The translations under genes were made by a program, and so were the position numbers. DNA of 64,000 nt from Bradyrhizobium diazoefficiens. GTDB lineage: Bacteria; Pseudomonadota; Alphaproteobacteria; Rhizobiales; Xanthobacteraceae. Numbering within the stretch: position 1 is the first letter of the stretch; each line of letters starts with the position of its first letter. Positions 51,856 to 61,053 of the stretch are shown in pieces. The stretch spans positions 5,980,501-6,044,500 of the forward strand of contig NZ_CP067102.1 in NCBI RefSeq assembly GCF_016616885.1, read 5' to 3'. The notes under the pieces were generated by a model. The model did not search any database. It was not told the DNA's origin and worked only from the letters and a program-made list of their open reading frames with translations.

Positions 51856-54800
51856 TCAGGTCGGCCGCAGCACCTTGGAGCCGAGATCGACCTCGTTGAC
51901 CTGCTTGTTACGCTCGGAATCGGCCGCCGCGCGATGGTCGGTCGCCAGCACGACATAGACCGCCGGCAGCACGAACAGCGTGAACAGCGTGCCGATCGAC
52001 ATGCCCGCAACGACCACGAGGCCGATCGAGAAGCGGCTGGCCGCACCGGCGCCGGTTGCCGTCAGCAGGGGGATCAAGCCAGTGACCATCGCAGCCGTCG
52101 TCATCAAGATTGGACGGAGGCGAATACGCGCCGCCATTTCGATGGCCGAGCGGCGGTCGAGCCGCTCGTTAATCTGAAGCTCGTTGGCGAACTCCACCAT
52201 CAGGATGCCGTGCTTGGTGATCAGGCCAACCAGGGTGAGTAGACCGACCTGGGTGTAGATATTCATGGTCGCCACGCCGAAGAACAGCGGGATAAGCGCG
52301 CCGACGATCGCCATCGGCACCGAGATCATGATCACCAGCGGGTCACGCAAGCTCTCGAACTGCGCCGCAAGCACCAGGAAGATGATGATCAGCGCGAAAC
52401 CGAAGGTGATCGCGAGCTGATTGCCTTCCTGCACGTACTGCCGGCTATCCGCGAGATAGTCGTGGCTGAAGCCCTGCGGCAACTTCTTGGCCTCACCTTC
52501 GAGGAAATCGACCGCGGCGCCGACAGTCACGCCGGGCATCGGCACGGCCGAGAAGGTCGCCGAATTGAGCTGATTGTAATGCGTCAGCGAGTTCGGATCG
52601 GTCCTGGTCTCGATCGACACCACCGTCGACAACGGAAGCTGCTGGCCGGTGTTGGTCGACACGTAGTAGCCGCCGAGCGATTCCGGCGAGAGCCGCTGGC
52701 TCCGCGGCACCTGCGGGATCACCTGGTAGGAGCGGCCTTCGAGATTGAAGCGGTTGATGTAGTTGCCGCCCAGCAGTACCGCGAGCGCACTGCCGAGATT
52801 CTGCATGTTGACGCCGAGATCCTGGGCCTTGCTGCGATCGATCTTCACCGTCACCGTGGGCTGGTTATAGTTGAGATCACTGTCGGAGACGATGAACATG
52901 CCGCTCTTGCGCGCGGCGTCCTTCAACTTCTCCATCTGCTCGTAGACGGCCTGGAAGCCCGCGGTCGAGTTGATCACCATCTGCACCGGCAGACCACCCG
53001 GTCCGCCCGGCAGCGGCGGCAGATTGAAGGCGAAAGCCTGCACGCCCTCGATCTTGGAGAGCTCGGCCTGAACCAGCGGCTTCAGCGCGATCGACGAGCG
53101 CTTCCGTTCGTCCCAGGGCCTTAGCAGCATACCGGCGATACCGCCCTGCGGCCCGTTGATGCCGTTCAACACGAAACGAAGATCGGTCTCGGGGAATTTC
53201 TGGAACTCCTTGTCGAGCTTCTCGCCGTAGAAATCGATATAGTCGATGTTGGCGTATTTCGGCGCCTTGGTCACTGCGAAGACGATGCCCTGGTCTTCCT
53301 CGGGCGCCAGCTCCTTCGAGGTGTGCATGTAAAGGAAGCCGACAAGCCCGAGGATCGTCACGGCGAACAGGCCGGTGATTGCCTTGTAGTCGAGCGAGCG
53401 GTCAAGCCTGCGGCCGTACCAACGGGTTACGGCACCGAATACGCGGTTCACCAGCTTGGCGAAACGGCCCTCTTCGGTGTTCTTGAGGAGCACCGAGCAC
53501 ATCATCGGCGACAGCGTCAGCGCGATGACGCCTGATACGATCACGGAGCCCGCCAGAGTGAAGGCGAATTCGCGAAACAGCGAGCCAGTCAATCCTCCGA
53601 GGAAGCCGATCGGGGCGTACACGGCGGCGAGCGTGATGGTCATCGAGACGACCGGACCGACGATTTCGCGCGCGCCTTGCAGCGACGCTTGCACCGGTGT
53701 CTTGCCCTCCTCCAGATGGCGGTGGATGTTCTCCACCACCACGATGGCGTCGTCGACCACAAGGCCGATCGCGAGCACCATGGCCAGCAGCGTCAGCAAG
53801 TTGAAGCTGAAGCCCAACATCAGCATCAGCGTGCAGACGCCGATCATCGACAGCGGAATCGTGACAACCGGAATGATGACGGAGCGGAACGATGCCAGGA
53901 ACAGGAAAATCACCACAATGACGATCAAGATGGCTTCGCCCAGCGTCTTCTCGACCTCGTCGATCGACGACTGAATGAACTTGGTCGAATCGTAGGCGAC
54001 TTTCATCTTCATCGACGGCGGCAGGTTACGCTCCAGCTCCGGGAACAGCGCGCGCACGCCCTTGACCAGCGTCAGCGGGTTGCCTTGCGGAGTCGCCTGC
54101 ACACCGATGAAGATCGCGTGCTCGCCGTTGAAGGCCACGCTCGCATCGGTGGTCTGCGCGGCAAGCTCGACGGATGCGATGTCCTCCATCCGCACGAAGC
54201 CGCCGTCCTTGGCCTTGACGATCATCTTCTTGAACTGGTTGACGTCGGTCAGGCCCGTGTTTGTCGAGATGTTCGAGACGATCAGATAGCCCTTGGTCTG
54301 GCCCGCCGCGGACTGGAAGTTGTTGGCGGCGATCGCGGAGGCAACGTCCGCTGGCGACACATTGCGGCCCGCCATCTTCACCGGATCGAGCCACAGCCGC
54401 ATCGCAAAATTCTGGGCGCCGAGAATGTCGGCGGACGCGACGCCGTCGACGGTCGACAGCACCGGCTGCACCACGCGCGTCAGGTAATCGGAGATCGCCG
54501 AGCCTGACAGCTCGTCGGACGAGAAGCCGAGATACATTACCGCCGTGGTCTGGCCCGTGGTCTTGGTGACGATCGGGTCGTTTGATTCCTTCGGGATCAG
54601 ATATTTGACCGAGTTCGTCTTGGCCAGCACCTCGGTCAGCGCCTGGTTCGGATCGAAGTTCAGCTTGATGTAGACCTGGATCGTCGAGGTGCCGAGCACC
54701 GAGGACGAGGTCATGTAGTCGACGCCGTCGGCGGAGGCGACCGCCTGCTCGATCGGCGTGGTAATAAAGCCTTGGATCAGGTCGGCGGACGCGCCGGGAT

Positions 54801-54951
54801 AGACGGTCGTGATGTTGATGACCGTGTTCGACAGTTTTGGATATTGCCGGATTGGCAGCGTCGTCGCCGCGCGCAGACCGATCAGCAGGATCAGCAGGCT
54901 GACGACGACCGACAGAACCGGGCGTTTGATGAAAATATCGGTAAAGGCCAT
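51856..54951 (-). CDS. RND-family efflux pump, HAE1 type (AcrB/MexF-like)
   Basis: This is a 1031-residue inner-membrane pump with the full 12-helix RND plan. The start MAFTDIFIKRPVLSVVVSLL, the proton-relay aspartates in GLVVDDAIVVVENI (about residue 400), and the later LVGLITKHGILMVEFANEL and AAMVTGLIPLLTA segments are all present. It exports drugs, solvents or other amphipathic compounds in exchange for protons, working with the adaptor encoded just upstream. No outer-membrane TolC gene is in the operon. A strong terminator follows. Confidence 0.94.
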   Translation of the reverse strand: MAFTDIFIKRPVLSVVVSLLILLIGLRAATTLPIRQYPKLSNTVINITTVYPGASADLIQGFITTPIEQAVASADGVDYMTSSSVLGTSTIQVYIKLNFDPNQALTEVLAKTNSVKYLIPKESNDPIVTKTTGQTTAVMYLGFSSDELSGSAISDYLTRVVQPVLSTVDGVASADILGAQNFAMRLWLDPVKMAGRNVSPADVASAIAANNFQSAAGQTKGYLIVSNISTNTGLTDVNQFKKMIVKAKDGGFVRMEDIASVELAAQTTDASVAFNGEHAIFIGVQATPQGNPLTLVKGVRALFPELERNLPPSMKMKVAYDSTKFIQSSIDEVEKTLGEAILIVIVVIFLFLASFRSVIIPVVTIPLSMIGVCTLMLMLGFSFNLLTLLAMVLAIGLVVDDAIVVVENIHRHLEEGKTPVQASLQGAREIVGPVVSMTITLAAVYAPIGFLGGLTGSLFREFAFTLAGSVIVSGVIALTLSPMMCSVLLKNTEEGRFAKLVNRVFGAVTRWYGRRLDRSLDYKAITGLFAVTILGLVGFLYMHTSKELAPEEDQGIVFAVTKAPKYANIDYIDFYGEKLDKEFQKFPETDLRFVLNGINGPQGGIAGMLLRPWDERKRSSIALKPLVQAELSKIEGVQAFAFNLPPLPGGPGGLPVQMVINSTAGFQAVYEQMEKLKDAARKSGMFIVSDSDLNYNQPTVTVKIDRSKAQDLGVNMQNLGSALAVLLGGNYINRFNLEGRSYQVIPQVPRSQRLSPESLGGYYVSTNTGQQLPLSTVVSIETRTDPNSLTHYNQLNSATFSAVPMPGVTVGAAVDFLEGEAKKLPQGFSHDYLADSRQYVQEGNQLAITFGFALIIIFLVLAAQFESLRDPLVIMISVPMAIVGALIPLFFGVATMNIYTQVGLLTLVGLITKHGILMVEFANELQINERLDRRSAIEMAARIRLRPILMTTAAMVTGLIPLLTATGAGAASRFSIGLVVVAGMSIGTLFTLFVLPAVYVVLATDHRAAADSERNKQVNEVDLGSKVLRPT

Positions 54952-55030
54952 CGCAGCGATCTCTATTCGATCTCGATTTCTTGGGCTTATGAAGCATGAT
55001 CCGGCCCTGCCGGATCATGCGAGCGCATTG

Positions 55031-56224
55031 TCAGTAGCGTGGCGGTTGCGCCGGGATAGCCGGAGCCGCATCCGTTGAAATCGACACCGCCGAGCCCGAT
55101 TGCAGCTTGAGCTGACCGACGGCGACAACCTTGTCGCCCGGCTTCAAGCCTTTGACGATTTCAGCACGACCCTCGACCCGGTTGCCGGTCTGCACGAACG
55201 TGCGCACCGCGCTCAGGCTGGTCTTGCCGTCCTCTCCCTTTTTCTCGGTGATCACAAACACGGAGTCGCCGTACAGCGTGTAGTCGACGGCGGTCTCGGG
55301 CACGGTGACCACCGCCGGCTTGTCCGGCAGCACCACAGTGGTGGTCACGAACATGCCTGGCTTCAGGATCTTCTCCGGATTGGCCACCGTCGCCTGCACC
55401 CGGATGTTGCGGGTGTCGGTGGCGATCTGCGGCTCGATCGTGGTGATCTTTGCGTCGAAGGTCCGGCCCGGATAGGCATCGACCTTCAGCCGGACCGGCT
55501 GGCCGACCTTGAGATTGCCCGAGTCCTTTTCGGTCACCGTGAAGTTCGCCCACAGTTCCGACAGATCGGTCAGCGAAACGATCGCGGTGCCTGCCGTGAG
55601 ATACTGTCCGACTTCAACCTTACGGACGCCGAGATCGCCCGAGAACGGAGCACGCACCAGCTTCTGCGAGATCAGCGCTTCGGTCTTGGCGATGCCGGCC
55701 ATCGCCTGGTCGTAAGCGGCCTGCGCGGAATCGACGGTCGCTTGCGGACCGAACTGGCGCGAAGCCAGCTGCTTGGCACGGTCGAGCGACAGCTGCGCGA
55801 CGGTCGCCTGCGCCTTGTAGTTGGCGAGGTCGCCCTGCTCCGGCATGTCGAACAGTTGCACCAGCGGCATGCCGGCCTCGACATGCGCGCCCGGCTCGAA
55901 CTTGATCTCGGTGACGCGGCCGTTGACGTCGGCGCTGACGTCAACCTGGTGTACGGCAACAAGGCTGCCGACCGCGGTCAGCAGGTTCGGCACCACCTCG
56001 GACTTCGCCTCGGCTGCGCTGACCAAGGTCGGCGGCGGCTTGTTGTTGGCGAAGAACTGCTTGATCATCTGGCCACGGAAATAATTGAACCAGACGAGGC
56101 CCCCGGCGAGCGCGCCTAGCAGCACGCCGACGATGATGAACCAGAGCACCGGCCGGACCGGACGCTTGGGAGCCTTGCTGTCGATCGGTTCGCCCGAAAT
56201 CTTGTGTTCGGCTACGATGTTCAT
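55031..56224 (-). CDS. RND periplasmic adaptor (membrane fusion protein)
   Basis: This is a 397-residue adaptor. One N-terminal membrane helix (VLWFIIVGVLLGALAGGLVWF) anchors it, followed by lipoyl-like halves (GSLVAVHQVDVSADVNGRVTEI and VRAPFSGDLGVRKVEVGQYL) around a helical hairpin, then beta-barrel and membrane-proximal domains. It would link the RND pump to an outer-membrane channel. The ATG at 56224 begins one base after the TetR stop, and the pump follows after 79 bases. The Gly/Pro-rich C-terminus ends PAIPAQPPRY. Confidence 0.93.
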   Translation of the reverse strand: MNIVAEHKISGEPIDSKAPKRPVRPVLWFIIVGVLLGALAGGLVWFNYFRGQMIKQFFANNKPPPTLVSAAEAKSEVVPNLLTAVGSLVAVHQVDVSADVNGRVTEIKFEPGAHVEAGMPLVQLFDMPEQGDLANYKAQATVAQLSLDRAKQLASRQFGPQATVDSAQAAYDQAMAGIAKTEALISQKLVRAPFSGDLGVRKVEVGQYLTAGTAIVSLTDLSELWANFTVTEKDSGNLKVGQPVRLKVDAYPGRTFDAKITTIEPQIATDTRNIRVQATVANPEKILKPGMFVTTTVVLPDKPAVVTVPETAVDYTLYGDSVFVITEKKGEDGKTSLSAVRTFVQTGNRVEGRAEIVKGLKPGDKVVAVGQLKLQSGSAVSISTDAAPAIPAQPPRY

Positions 56225-56225
56225 G

Positions 56226-56927
56226 TCATGCACTTTCTGCAATCGCCGTCTTGCCGGCACCCACGGCCTGATCGCGGCCCAGATGCGAAGCAATTGCGGC
56301 GTCGTTAAGTCCGATGCCTCTCAGGAGAAACTCACAGAGCTGCCGCTCCAGATCGTTCGCCCTGCCATAAGCGAGACAGGGCACGGAGGGCAGCCTGGTC
56401 AGCGCAGCGGTCATCATCGTGTGATGCGCAAACCAGAACAGGTTGAGCGGTTCGATGCCGCACGGCCGCGCATCGCCGGCGGCGACCGCGCGTTCCAGCG
56501 AGCCGACGAAGATCGCTCCGATCAGTGTCTCGATCTTGGCATATAGCAAACGAGCGAACTCGCCGTCATCCAGATGACTGGTGGCCATCAGTCGCACGCG
56601 CTGGGCCTCCTCCTGGTCGGGGCCATCGGCGATCTCGAGGAAATGCTGGACCATGCCGCGGATCAGTTCGACCAGGGTGGCCGTGGACGGCTCCCGCTCG
56701 AGCAGCTCCATAAAGGCCGGGTCCGCCTCGCACTCGTCGCTGAGGATCTCGGCGTAGAGCGCCGCCTTGGACGGGAAATGCTTGAACAGCAGTGCCTCGG
56801 AAATGGCAGCAGCGGCCGCCACGCTCTTGGTCGTGGTGCCGGTATAGCCGTGCCGGGCGAAGCAGCGTTTCGCGGCTCCGAGGATCAATTGACGCCTCAG
56901 GTCGCTCGTCATACGCAATGAGCTCAT
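56226..56927 (-). CDS. TetR-family repressor of the RND operon
   Basis: This is a 233-residue TetR-type repressor with helix-turn-helix TTTKSVAAAAAISEALLFKHFPSKAALYAEIL at about residues 30-60 and a divergent C-terminal ligand domain. It is first in the efflux operon, one base before the adaptor gene, so it should control its own operon in the way AcrR or NalC-like regulators do. Starts at 56927 and 56912 are both possible; 56927 is given. A palindrome lies 4 bases upstream. Confidence 0.9.
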   Translation of the reverse strand: MSSLRMTSDLRRQLILGAAKRCFARHGYTGTTTKSVAAAAAISEALLFKHFPSKAALYAEILSDECEADPAFMELLEREPSTATLVELIRGMVQHFLEIADGPDQEEAQRVRLMATSHLDDGEFARLLYAKIETLIGAIFVGSLERAVAAGDARPCGIEPLNLFWFAHHTMMTAALTRLPSVPCLAYGRANDLERQLCEFLLRGIGLNDAAIASHLGRDQAVGAGKTAIAESA

Positions 56928-56931
56928 GCTA

Positions 56932-56947
56932 GTGAGTAAGCACTCAC
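56932..56947. promoter_or_regulatory. Palindromic operator upstream of the RND-operon TetR gene
   Basis: GTGAGT-AAGC-ACTCAC, with perfect 6-bp arms, lies 4 bases before the start codon. TGAGT-type palindromes of this layout are common sites for TetR/AcrR regulators, so it is probably the autoregulatory operator. Confidence 0.6.
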
Positions 56948-57058
56948 CCACGCCAAAGTCAAGCTAAATGGTGCGACGCAACCTAGATGGGTGCCGACTT
57001 GTTGGAAATTGGCCACAGATTCCCGAGGGCCCGGTCAGGGCGTCAGGAACCGGCGTTG

Positions 57059-57649
57059 TCAGATCGGCTGGAAGCCGAGGTCGCCGCGGATCCGGTTGAC
57101 GATGTAGGTCCCATCCCGGCTCGGCAAGATCCGCTCGACGCTGGCGCTGTCGATCTTCACATTGGCAAAGCGCGGCCCGGCCGAGAGGTCGTGGACGGCT
57201 TTGGCGAAGGCTTCCACGTCGGCCATGGTCGAGATCGCGCGGCTGTCGGCGATGCCACAGGCCCTGGCGATGCCGACGAGATCGGCCGCGGCCGAGGTGT
57301 GGCTGATCTGACCGCCGGTCTCGCCATAGGCCTCGTTGTCGAGCACCGCGATCGAGAGGTTGGACGGCTTCTGCAGGCCGATGGTGGCGAGGCTGCCTAT
57401 GCCCATCAGCATCTCGCCGTCCCCGGTGATCACCAGCACGGGCAGTTTTGGCTGCGCCAGCGCCAAGCCCAATCCGATCATCGCAGCGCCGCCCATGCCG
57501 CCCCAGAGATAAAAGTTGCGGGCGTGGTCGCCGGCAGCGGTGATGTCGTTGGTGGAGGCACCGAGGCCGCCGATCGCAACCACGTCCTTGCGGTCCGCAA
57601 GGAGCGCGGAAACCACCTGGCGGCGGTCGAGGAGATTGGCCTTGCTCAT
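57059..57649 (-). CDS. TPP-dependent decarboxylase, cofactor-binding (beta) subunit
   Basis: This is a 196-residue C-terminal half of a thiamine-diphosphate enzyme, similar to the beta subunit of sulfopyruvate decarboxylase (ComE) and to phosphonopyruvate decarboxylase. The cofactor/Mg motif is GDGEMLMGIGSLATIG with the following NLSIAVLDNEAYGETGGQ. Its ATG overlaps the alpha gene stop by ATGA. A substrate cannot be assigned: sulfopyruvate, phosphonopyruvate or another 2-oxo acid are all possible. No sulfolactate or phosphonate genes are nearby. Confidence 0.82.
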   Translation of the reverse strand: MSKANLLDRRQVVSALLADRKDVVAIGGLGASTNDITAAGDHARNFYLWGGMGGAAMIGLGLALAQPKLPVLVITGDGEMLMGIGSLATIGLQKPSNLSIAVLDNEAYGETGGQISHTSAAADLVGIARACGIADSRAISTMADVEAFAKAVHDLSAGPRFANVKIDSASVERILPSRDGTYIVNRIRGDLGFQPI

Positions 57650-58188
57650 TTGGTGAAAACCTTGGCGCCGATCAGGCGCTGCGACAACAGGACGGCGGTG
57701 GGCGTCAGCGCGTTGTAGGCTTGCGCCGCGGCCGCCTCCAACACCGCCGGCACCTCGGTTGCGTTCGAGGCGCGCAGCACCTTGATGCCGGACAGTTCGA
57801 ACACGCCCTGCGTGGTCGAGCCCATCGGCACCTGCCACGGATTGAACTCGCCCCACTCGCCGCGCATGGTCACGAGCGTGAGGAACGGAAAGCGCAGGAT
57901 CGGGATCAGCGACAGCATGTTGACGCAATTGCCGACGCCGCTCGACTGCATCAGCAGCACGCCGCGCTGGCCGCCGGTCCAGGCGCCGGCGAGCAGCCCC
58001 ACGCCCTCCTCCTCCGTCGTCAGCGGAATGCCGCGCATCGTCGATGAAGCCAGCACGCGCTGGATCAGCTTCGAATGGCCGGCATCGGGCACGTAAGGCA
58101 CCTGCCTGACGTCGAAGCGCTGCAAGGTCGCGAAAATATCGTCCGGCCAGTTCGGGGCCGTGTCGGAAGCGTCAGCGCGGGCGTGCAT
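57646..58188 (-). CDS. TPP-dependent decarboxylase, alpha subunit
   Basis: This is a 180-residue N-terminal (PYR-domain) half of the same enzyme, similar to ComD. The segment PLTTEEEGVGLLAGAWTGG contains the glutamate that activates thiamine diphosphate, and GVLLMQSSGVGNCVNMLSL follows as in phosphonopyruvate decarboxylases. Active sites form between alpha and beta subunits. The ATG at 58188 has a CAGGAAA site. It is divergent from a P450 gene across 106 bp. Confidence 0.82.
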   Translation of the reverse strand: MHARADASDTAPNWPDDIFATLQRFDVRQVPYVPDAGHSKLIQRVLASSTMRGIPLTTEEEGVGLLAGAWTGGQRGVLLMQSSGVGNCVNMLSLIPILRFPFLTLVTMRGEWGEFNPWQVPMGSTTQGVFELSGIKVLRASNATEVPAVLEAAAAQAYNALTPTAVLLSQRLIGAKVFTK

Positions 58189-58294
58189 TTTCCTGTCCGG
58201 TCGGCTAGCAAATCACGGCGAGACTGTAGACGGTGATCAGCACGGCTCGAAACAGCGAAAACGGCATATCGGTCTCAACCGGTGAGTATGGCGC

Positions 58295-59515
58295 ATGAAC
58301 GCAGATGCGAAAGAATTGGCGGCCAATTTCGATCTGGCGAAGCTGACGAGCGAATTCTACGGCGATCCCTACCCGACTTACCGTGCACTGCGGGAGAACG
58401 AGCCGGTCAAGCGCCTGCCCAGCGGCACCGTGTTTCTGACCCGCTACGACGACCTCGTCACCACCTACAAAAACACGAAGTCGTTCAGCTCGGACAAGAA
58501 GCGCGAGTTCGCCCCGAAATATGGCGACACCCCGCTCTACGAGCACCACACCACCAGCCTCGTCTTCAACGATCCGCCCGCCCACACCCGCGTGCGGCGC
58601 CTGATCATGGGCGCGCTGTCGCCGCGCGCGATCGCAGGCATGGAGCCTGACATCGCCAAGCTGGTCGACGGCCTGCTCGACGCCATCGCCGCCAAGGGCG
58701 ATTGCGAGCTGATCGAGGATTTTGCAGCTTCGATTCCGATCGAGGTGATCGGCAATCTGCTCGACGTTCCCCACGAGGAGCGCGCGCCGTTGCGCGACTG
58801 GTCTCTGGCGATCCTTGGCGCGCTCGAGCCCGTGGTATCGTCTGAGGTCGCCGCGCGCGGCAACAAGGCGGTGACGGATTTCCTGGCCTATCTCGAGACG
58901 CTGGTCGCGCGCCGGCGTCGAAAGCCGGGCAATCCCGAGCGCGACGTGCTGACGCGCCTGATCCAGGGTGAAGACAACGGTGAGCGGCTGACCGAGAAGG
59001 AGCTGCTGCACAATTGCATCTTCCTGCTCAATGCCGGCCACGAAACCACGACCAATCTGATCGGCAACGGCCTCGTCGCGCTGCATCGGAATCCGGACCA
59101 GAAGCAGCGGCTGATCGACAATCCGGACCTGATCAGGACGGCCGTCGAGGAGATCCTGCGCTACGAGAGCTCGAACCAGCTCGGCAACCGCATGACGACC
59201 GAACCGGTCGAACTTGGCGGCGTCATGCTCGAGGCCGGCACGTCGGTGACGCTGTGCATCGGTGCGGCCAACCGCGACCCTGCGCAGTTCCCCGACCCTG
59301 AACGCTTCGACGTCGCGCGCACGCCGAACCGGCATCTGGCTTTCGCCACCGGCGCGCATCAATGCGCAGGCATGGCGCTGGCGCGGCTCGAAGGCGCAAT
59401 TGCGATCTCGCGTTTCCTGGCGCGCTTCCCGAACTATGCCGTGAGCGGCCAGCCCGTGCGCGGCGGCCGCGTGCGGTTTCGCGGCTTTTTGAGCGTGCCC
59501 TGCGCGATCGGGTGA
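58295..59515 (+). CDS. Cytochrome P450 (second soluble class I type)
   Basis: This is a 406-residue soluble P450. The I helix is NAGHETTTNLIGNG, the K helix is EEILRYE and the haem loop is FATGAHQCAGMALAR with thiolate C357. It differs clearly from the P450 at 2707 and looks closer to the CYP107-type group of bacterial class I enzymes. No ferredoxin or reductase is adjacent, so it must use partners from elsewhere, perhaps the ferredoxin at 2419. The ATG at 58295 was accepted because the family's N-terminal DPYPTYRALRENEPV follows at normal distance. The 18-bp element lies 25 bases past its stop. Confidence 0.92.
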   Translation: MNADAKELAANFDLAKLTSEFYGDPYPTYRALRENEPVKRLPSGTVFLTRYDDLVTTYKNTKSFSSDKKREFAPKYGDTPLYEHHTTSLVFNDPPAHTRVRRLIMGALSPRAIAGMEPDIAKLVDGLLDAIAAKGDCELIEDFAASIPIEVIGNLLDVPHEERAPLRDWSLAILGALEPVVSSEVAARGNKAVTDFLAYLETLVARRRRKPGNPERDVLTRLIQGEDNGERLTEKELLHNCIFLLNAGHETTTNLIGNGLVALHRNPDQKQRLIDNPDLIRTAVEEILRYESSNQLGNRMTTEPVELGGVMLEAGTSVTLCIGAANRDPAQFPDPERFDVARTPNRHLAFATGAHQCAGMALARLEGAIAISRFLARFPNYAVSGQPVRGGRVRFRGFLSVPCAIG

Positions 59516-59540
59516 GGGGGCAAAAACAAAACTGCGAAAA

Positions 59541-59558
59541 CAACCCCATGCACAGTAG
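59541..59558 (+). repeat. 18-bp dispersed element, copy 2 (downstream of the P450 gene)
   Basis: CAACCCCATGCACAGTAG is identical to the minus-strand element at 21485-21502. It follows the P450 stop by 25 bases in sense orientation, after an A-rich linker. The rest of the 216-bp gap to rocD shows no gene. Confidence 0.65.
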
Positions 59559-59731
59559 AGCACGGGTCGGCGAAGGATGACCTGTGGCTTCGCAGAACCA
59601 TCTGAAATTTCGAGCAAATCAGGCTGCGTCCCATCATCGAGCGCATGAAGGCTTCCGGACGTCCCGGCTGATACCCACATCAAGTTGAGCGCAGCCGGTC
59701 GAAGCCGGCGCGCAGCAATGGAGTGACGAAG

Positions 59732-60946
59732 ATGGGCTCGTCGGTCATTGATTTCCTCGCAACGGAAAGGCGCCTTGGCACCCACAATTACGAGCCGATC
59801 GGGGTCGTCCTGTCGCGCGGCGAAGGTGTCTGGGTCTGGGATACCGAAGGCAACCGTTATCTCGATTGCCTCTCCGCCTATTCCGCGGTCAGCCAGGGCC
59901 ACTGCCACCCCAAGATCCTGGCGGCGATGGTGGAGCAGGCCCACCGGCTGACGCTGACTTCGCGCGCCTTCCACAACGACCAGCTCGCCCCCTTCTACGA
60001 AGAGATCGCGGCGCTGACCGGCTCCCACAAGGTGCTGCCGATGAACAGCGGCGCCGAGGCGGTCGAAAGCGCGATCAAGTCGGTGCGCAAATGGGGCTAT
60101 GAGGTGAAAGGCGTGCCGGACGGCCAGGCCGAGATCATCGTCTGCGCCGATAATTTCCACGGACGCACGCTGGGCGTCGTCGGCTTTTCTACCGACCCTG
60201 AGACCCGCAAGCACTTTGGGCCGTTCGCGGCGGGCTTCAAGATCATCCCGTTCGGCGATGCCGCTGCCCTGGAGGCGGCGATCACGCCAAACACCGTCGC
60301 CTTTCTGGTCGAGCCGATCCAGGGCGAGGCCGGTGTCATCATTCCCCCGGCCGGCTATTTCACCAAAGTGCGGGAGCTCTGCACGGCCAACAACGTGATG
60401 CTGGTGCTCGACGAGATCCAGACCGGGCTCGGCCGCACCGGCAAGCTGCTGGCCGAGCACCATGAGGGAGTCGAGGCGGACGTGACGCTGCTCGGCAAGG
60501 CCTTGTCCGGCGGCTTCTATCCGGTGTCGGCCGTGCTCTCGAACAACGAAGTGCTCGGCACACTGAAGCCCGGGCAGCATGGCTCAACCTTCGGCGGCAA
60601 TCCGCTTGCCTGCGCGGTAGCGCGCGCCGCCATGCGCGTGCTGGTCGAGGAAGGCATGATCGAAAACGCGGCCAGGCAGGGCGCGCGCTTTCTGGAAGGC
60701 CTGAAAGACATCCGCGCCAACACGATCCGCGACGTGCGTGGGCGCGGCTTGATGCTGGCGGTCGAGCTGCATCCTGAAGCCGGCCGCGCACGGCGCTACT
60801 GCGAGGCGCTCCAGGCCAAGGGCATCCTGGCCAAGGATACCCATGAGCACACGATCCGCATCGCCCCGCCGCTGGTGATCACCAGCGACCAGGTCGACTG
60901 GGCGCTCGAGCGGTTCGCCACGACCCTGACGCAGGATTTCTCGTGA
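59732..60946 (+). CDS. rocD: Ornithine aminotransferase
   Basis: This is a 404-residue class III aminotransferase that converts ornithine and 2-oxoglutarate to glutamate semialdehyde and glutamate. The N-terminal [23 protein letters not shown], the [15 protein letters not shown] loop, [11 protein letters not shown] and the PLP lysine in [15 protein letters not shown] (K256) match RocD. The ATG at 59732 is 8 bases after a GGAG site; the GTG at 59723 overlaps that site and is less likely. No arginase or other arginine genes are adjacent in the window. Confidence 0.93.
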   Translation: MGSSVIDFLATERRLGTHNYEPIGVVLSRGEGVWVWDTEGNRYLDCLSAYSAVSQGHCHPKILAAMVEQAHRLTLTSRAFHNDQLAPFYEEIAALTGSHKVLPMNSGAEAVESAIKSVRKWGYEVKGVPDGQAEIIVCADNFHGRTLGVVGFSTDPETRKHFGPFAAGFKIIPFGDAAALEAAITPNTVAFLVEPIQGEAGVIIPPAGYFTKVRELCTANNVMLVLDEIQTGLGRTGKLLAEHHEGVEADVTLLGKALSGGFYPVSAVLSNNEVLGTLKPGQHGSTFGGNPLACAVARAAMRVLVEEGMIENAARQGARFLEGLKDIRANTIRDVRGRGLMLAVELHPEAGRARRYCEALQAKGILAKDTHEHTIRIAPPLVITSDQVDWALERFATTLTQDFS

Positions 60947-61053
60947 GGCTGGGCTGCGACGGAAGATCGCAATGTCGGCCGTGACCTGCAACGAACGATT
61001 CCGCCACCTGTGCGTTGAACATCGTGGGCGATTACGAGCTGGGAGCTACAATC

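Noticed and set aside
58205..60580. A 791-codon minus-strand open frame over the second P450 and rocD
   Set aside because: It overlaps two certain genes in antisense and has the same low-complexity composition, so it is a GC artefact.
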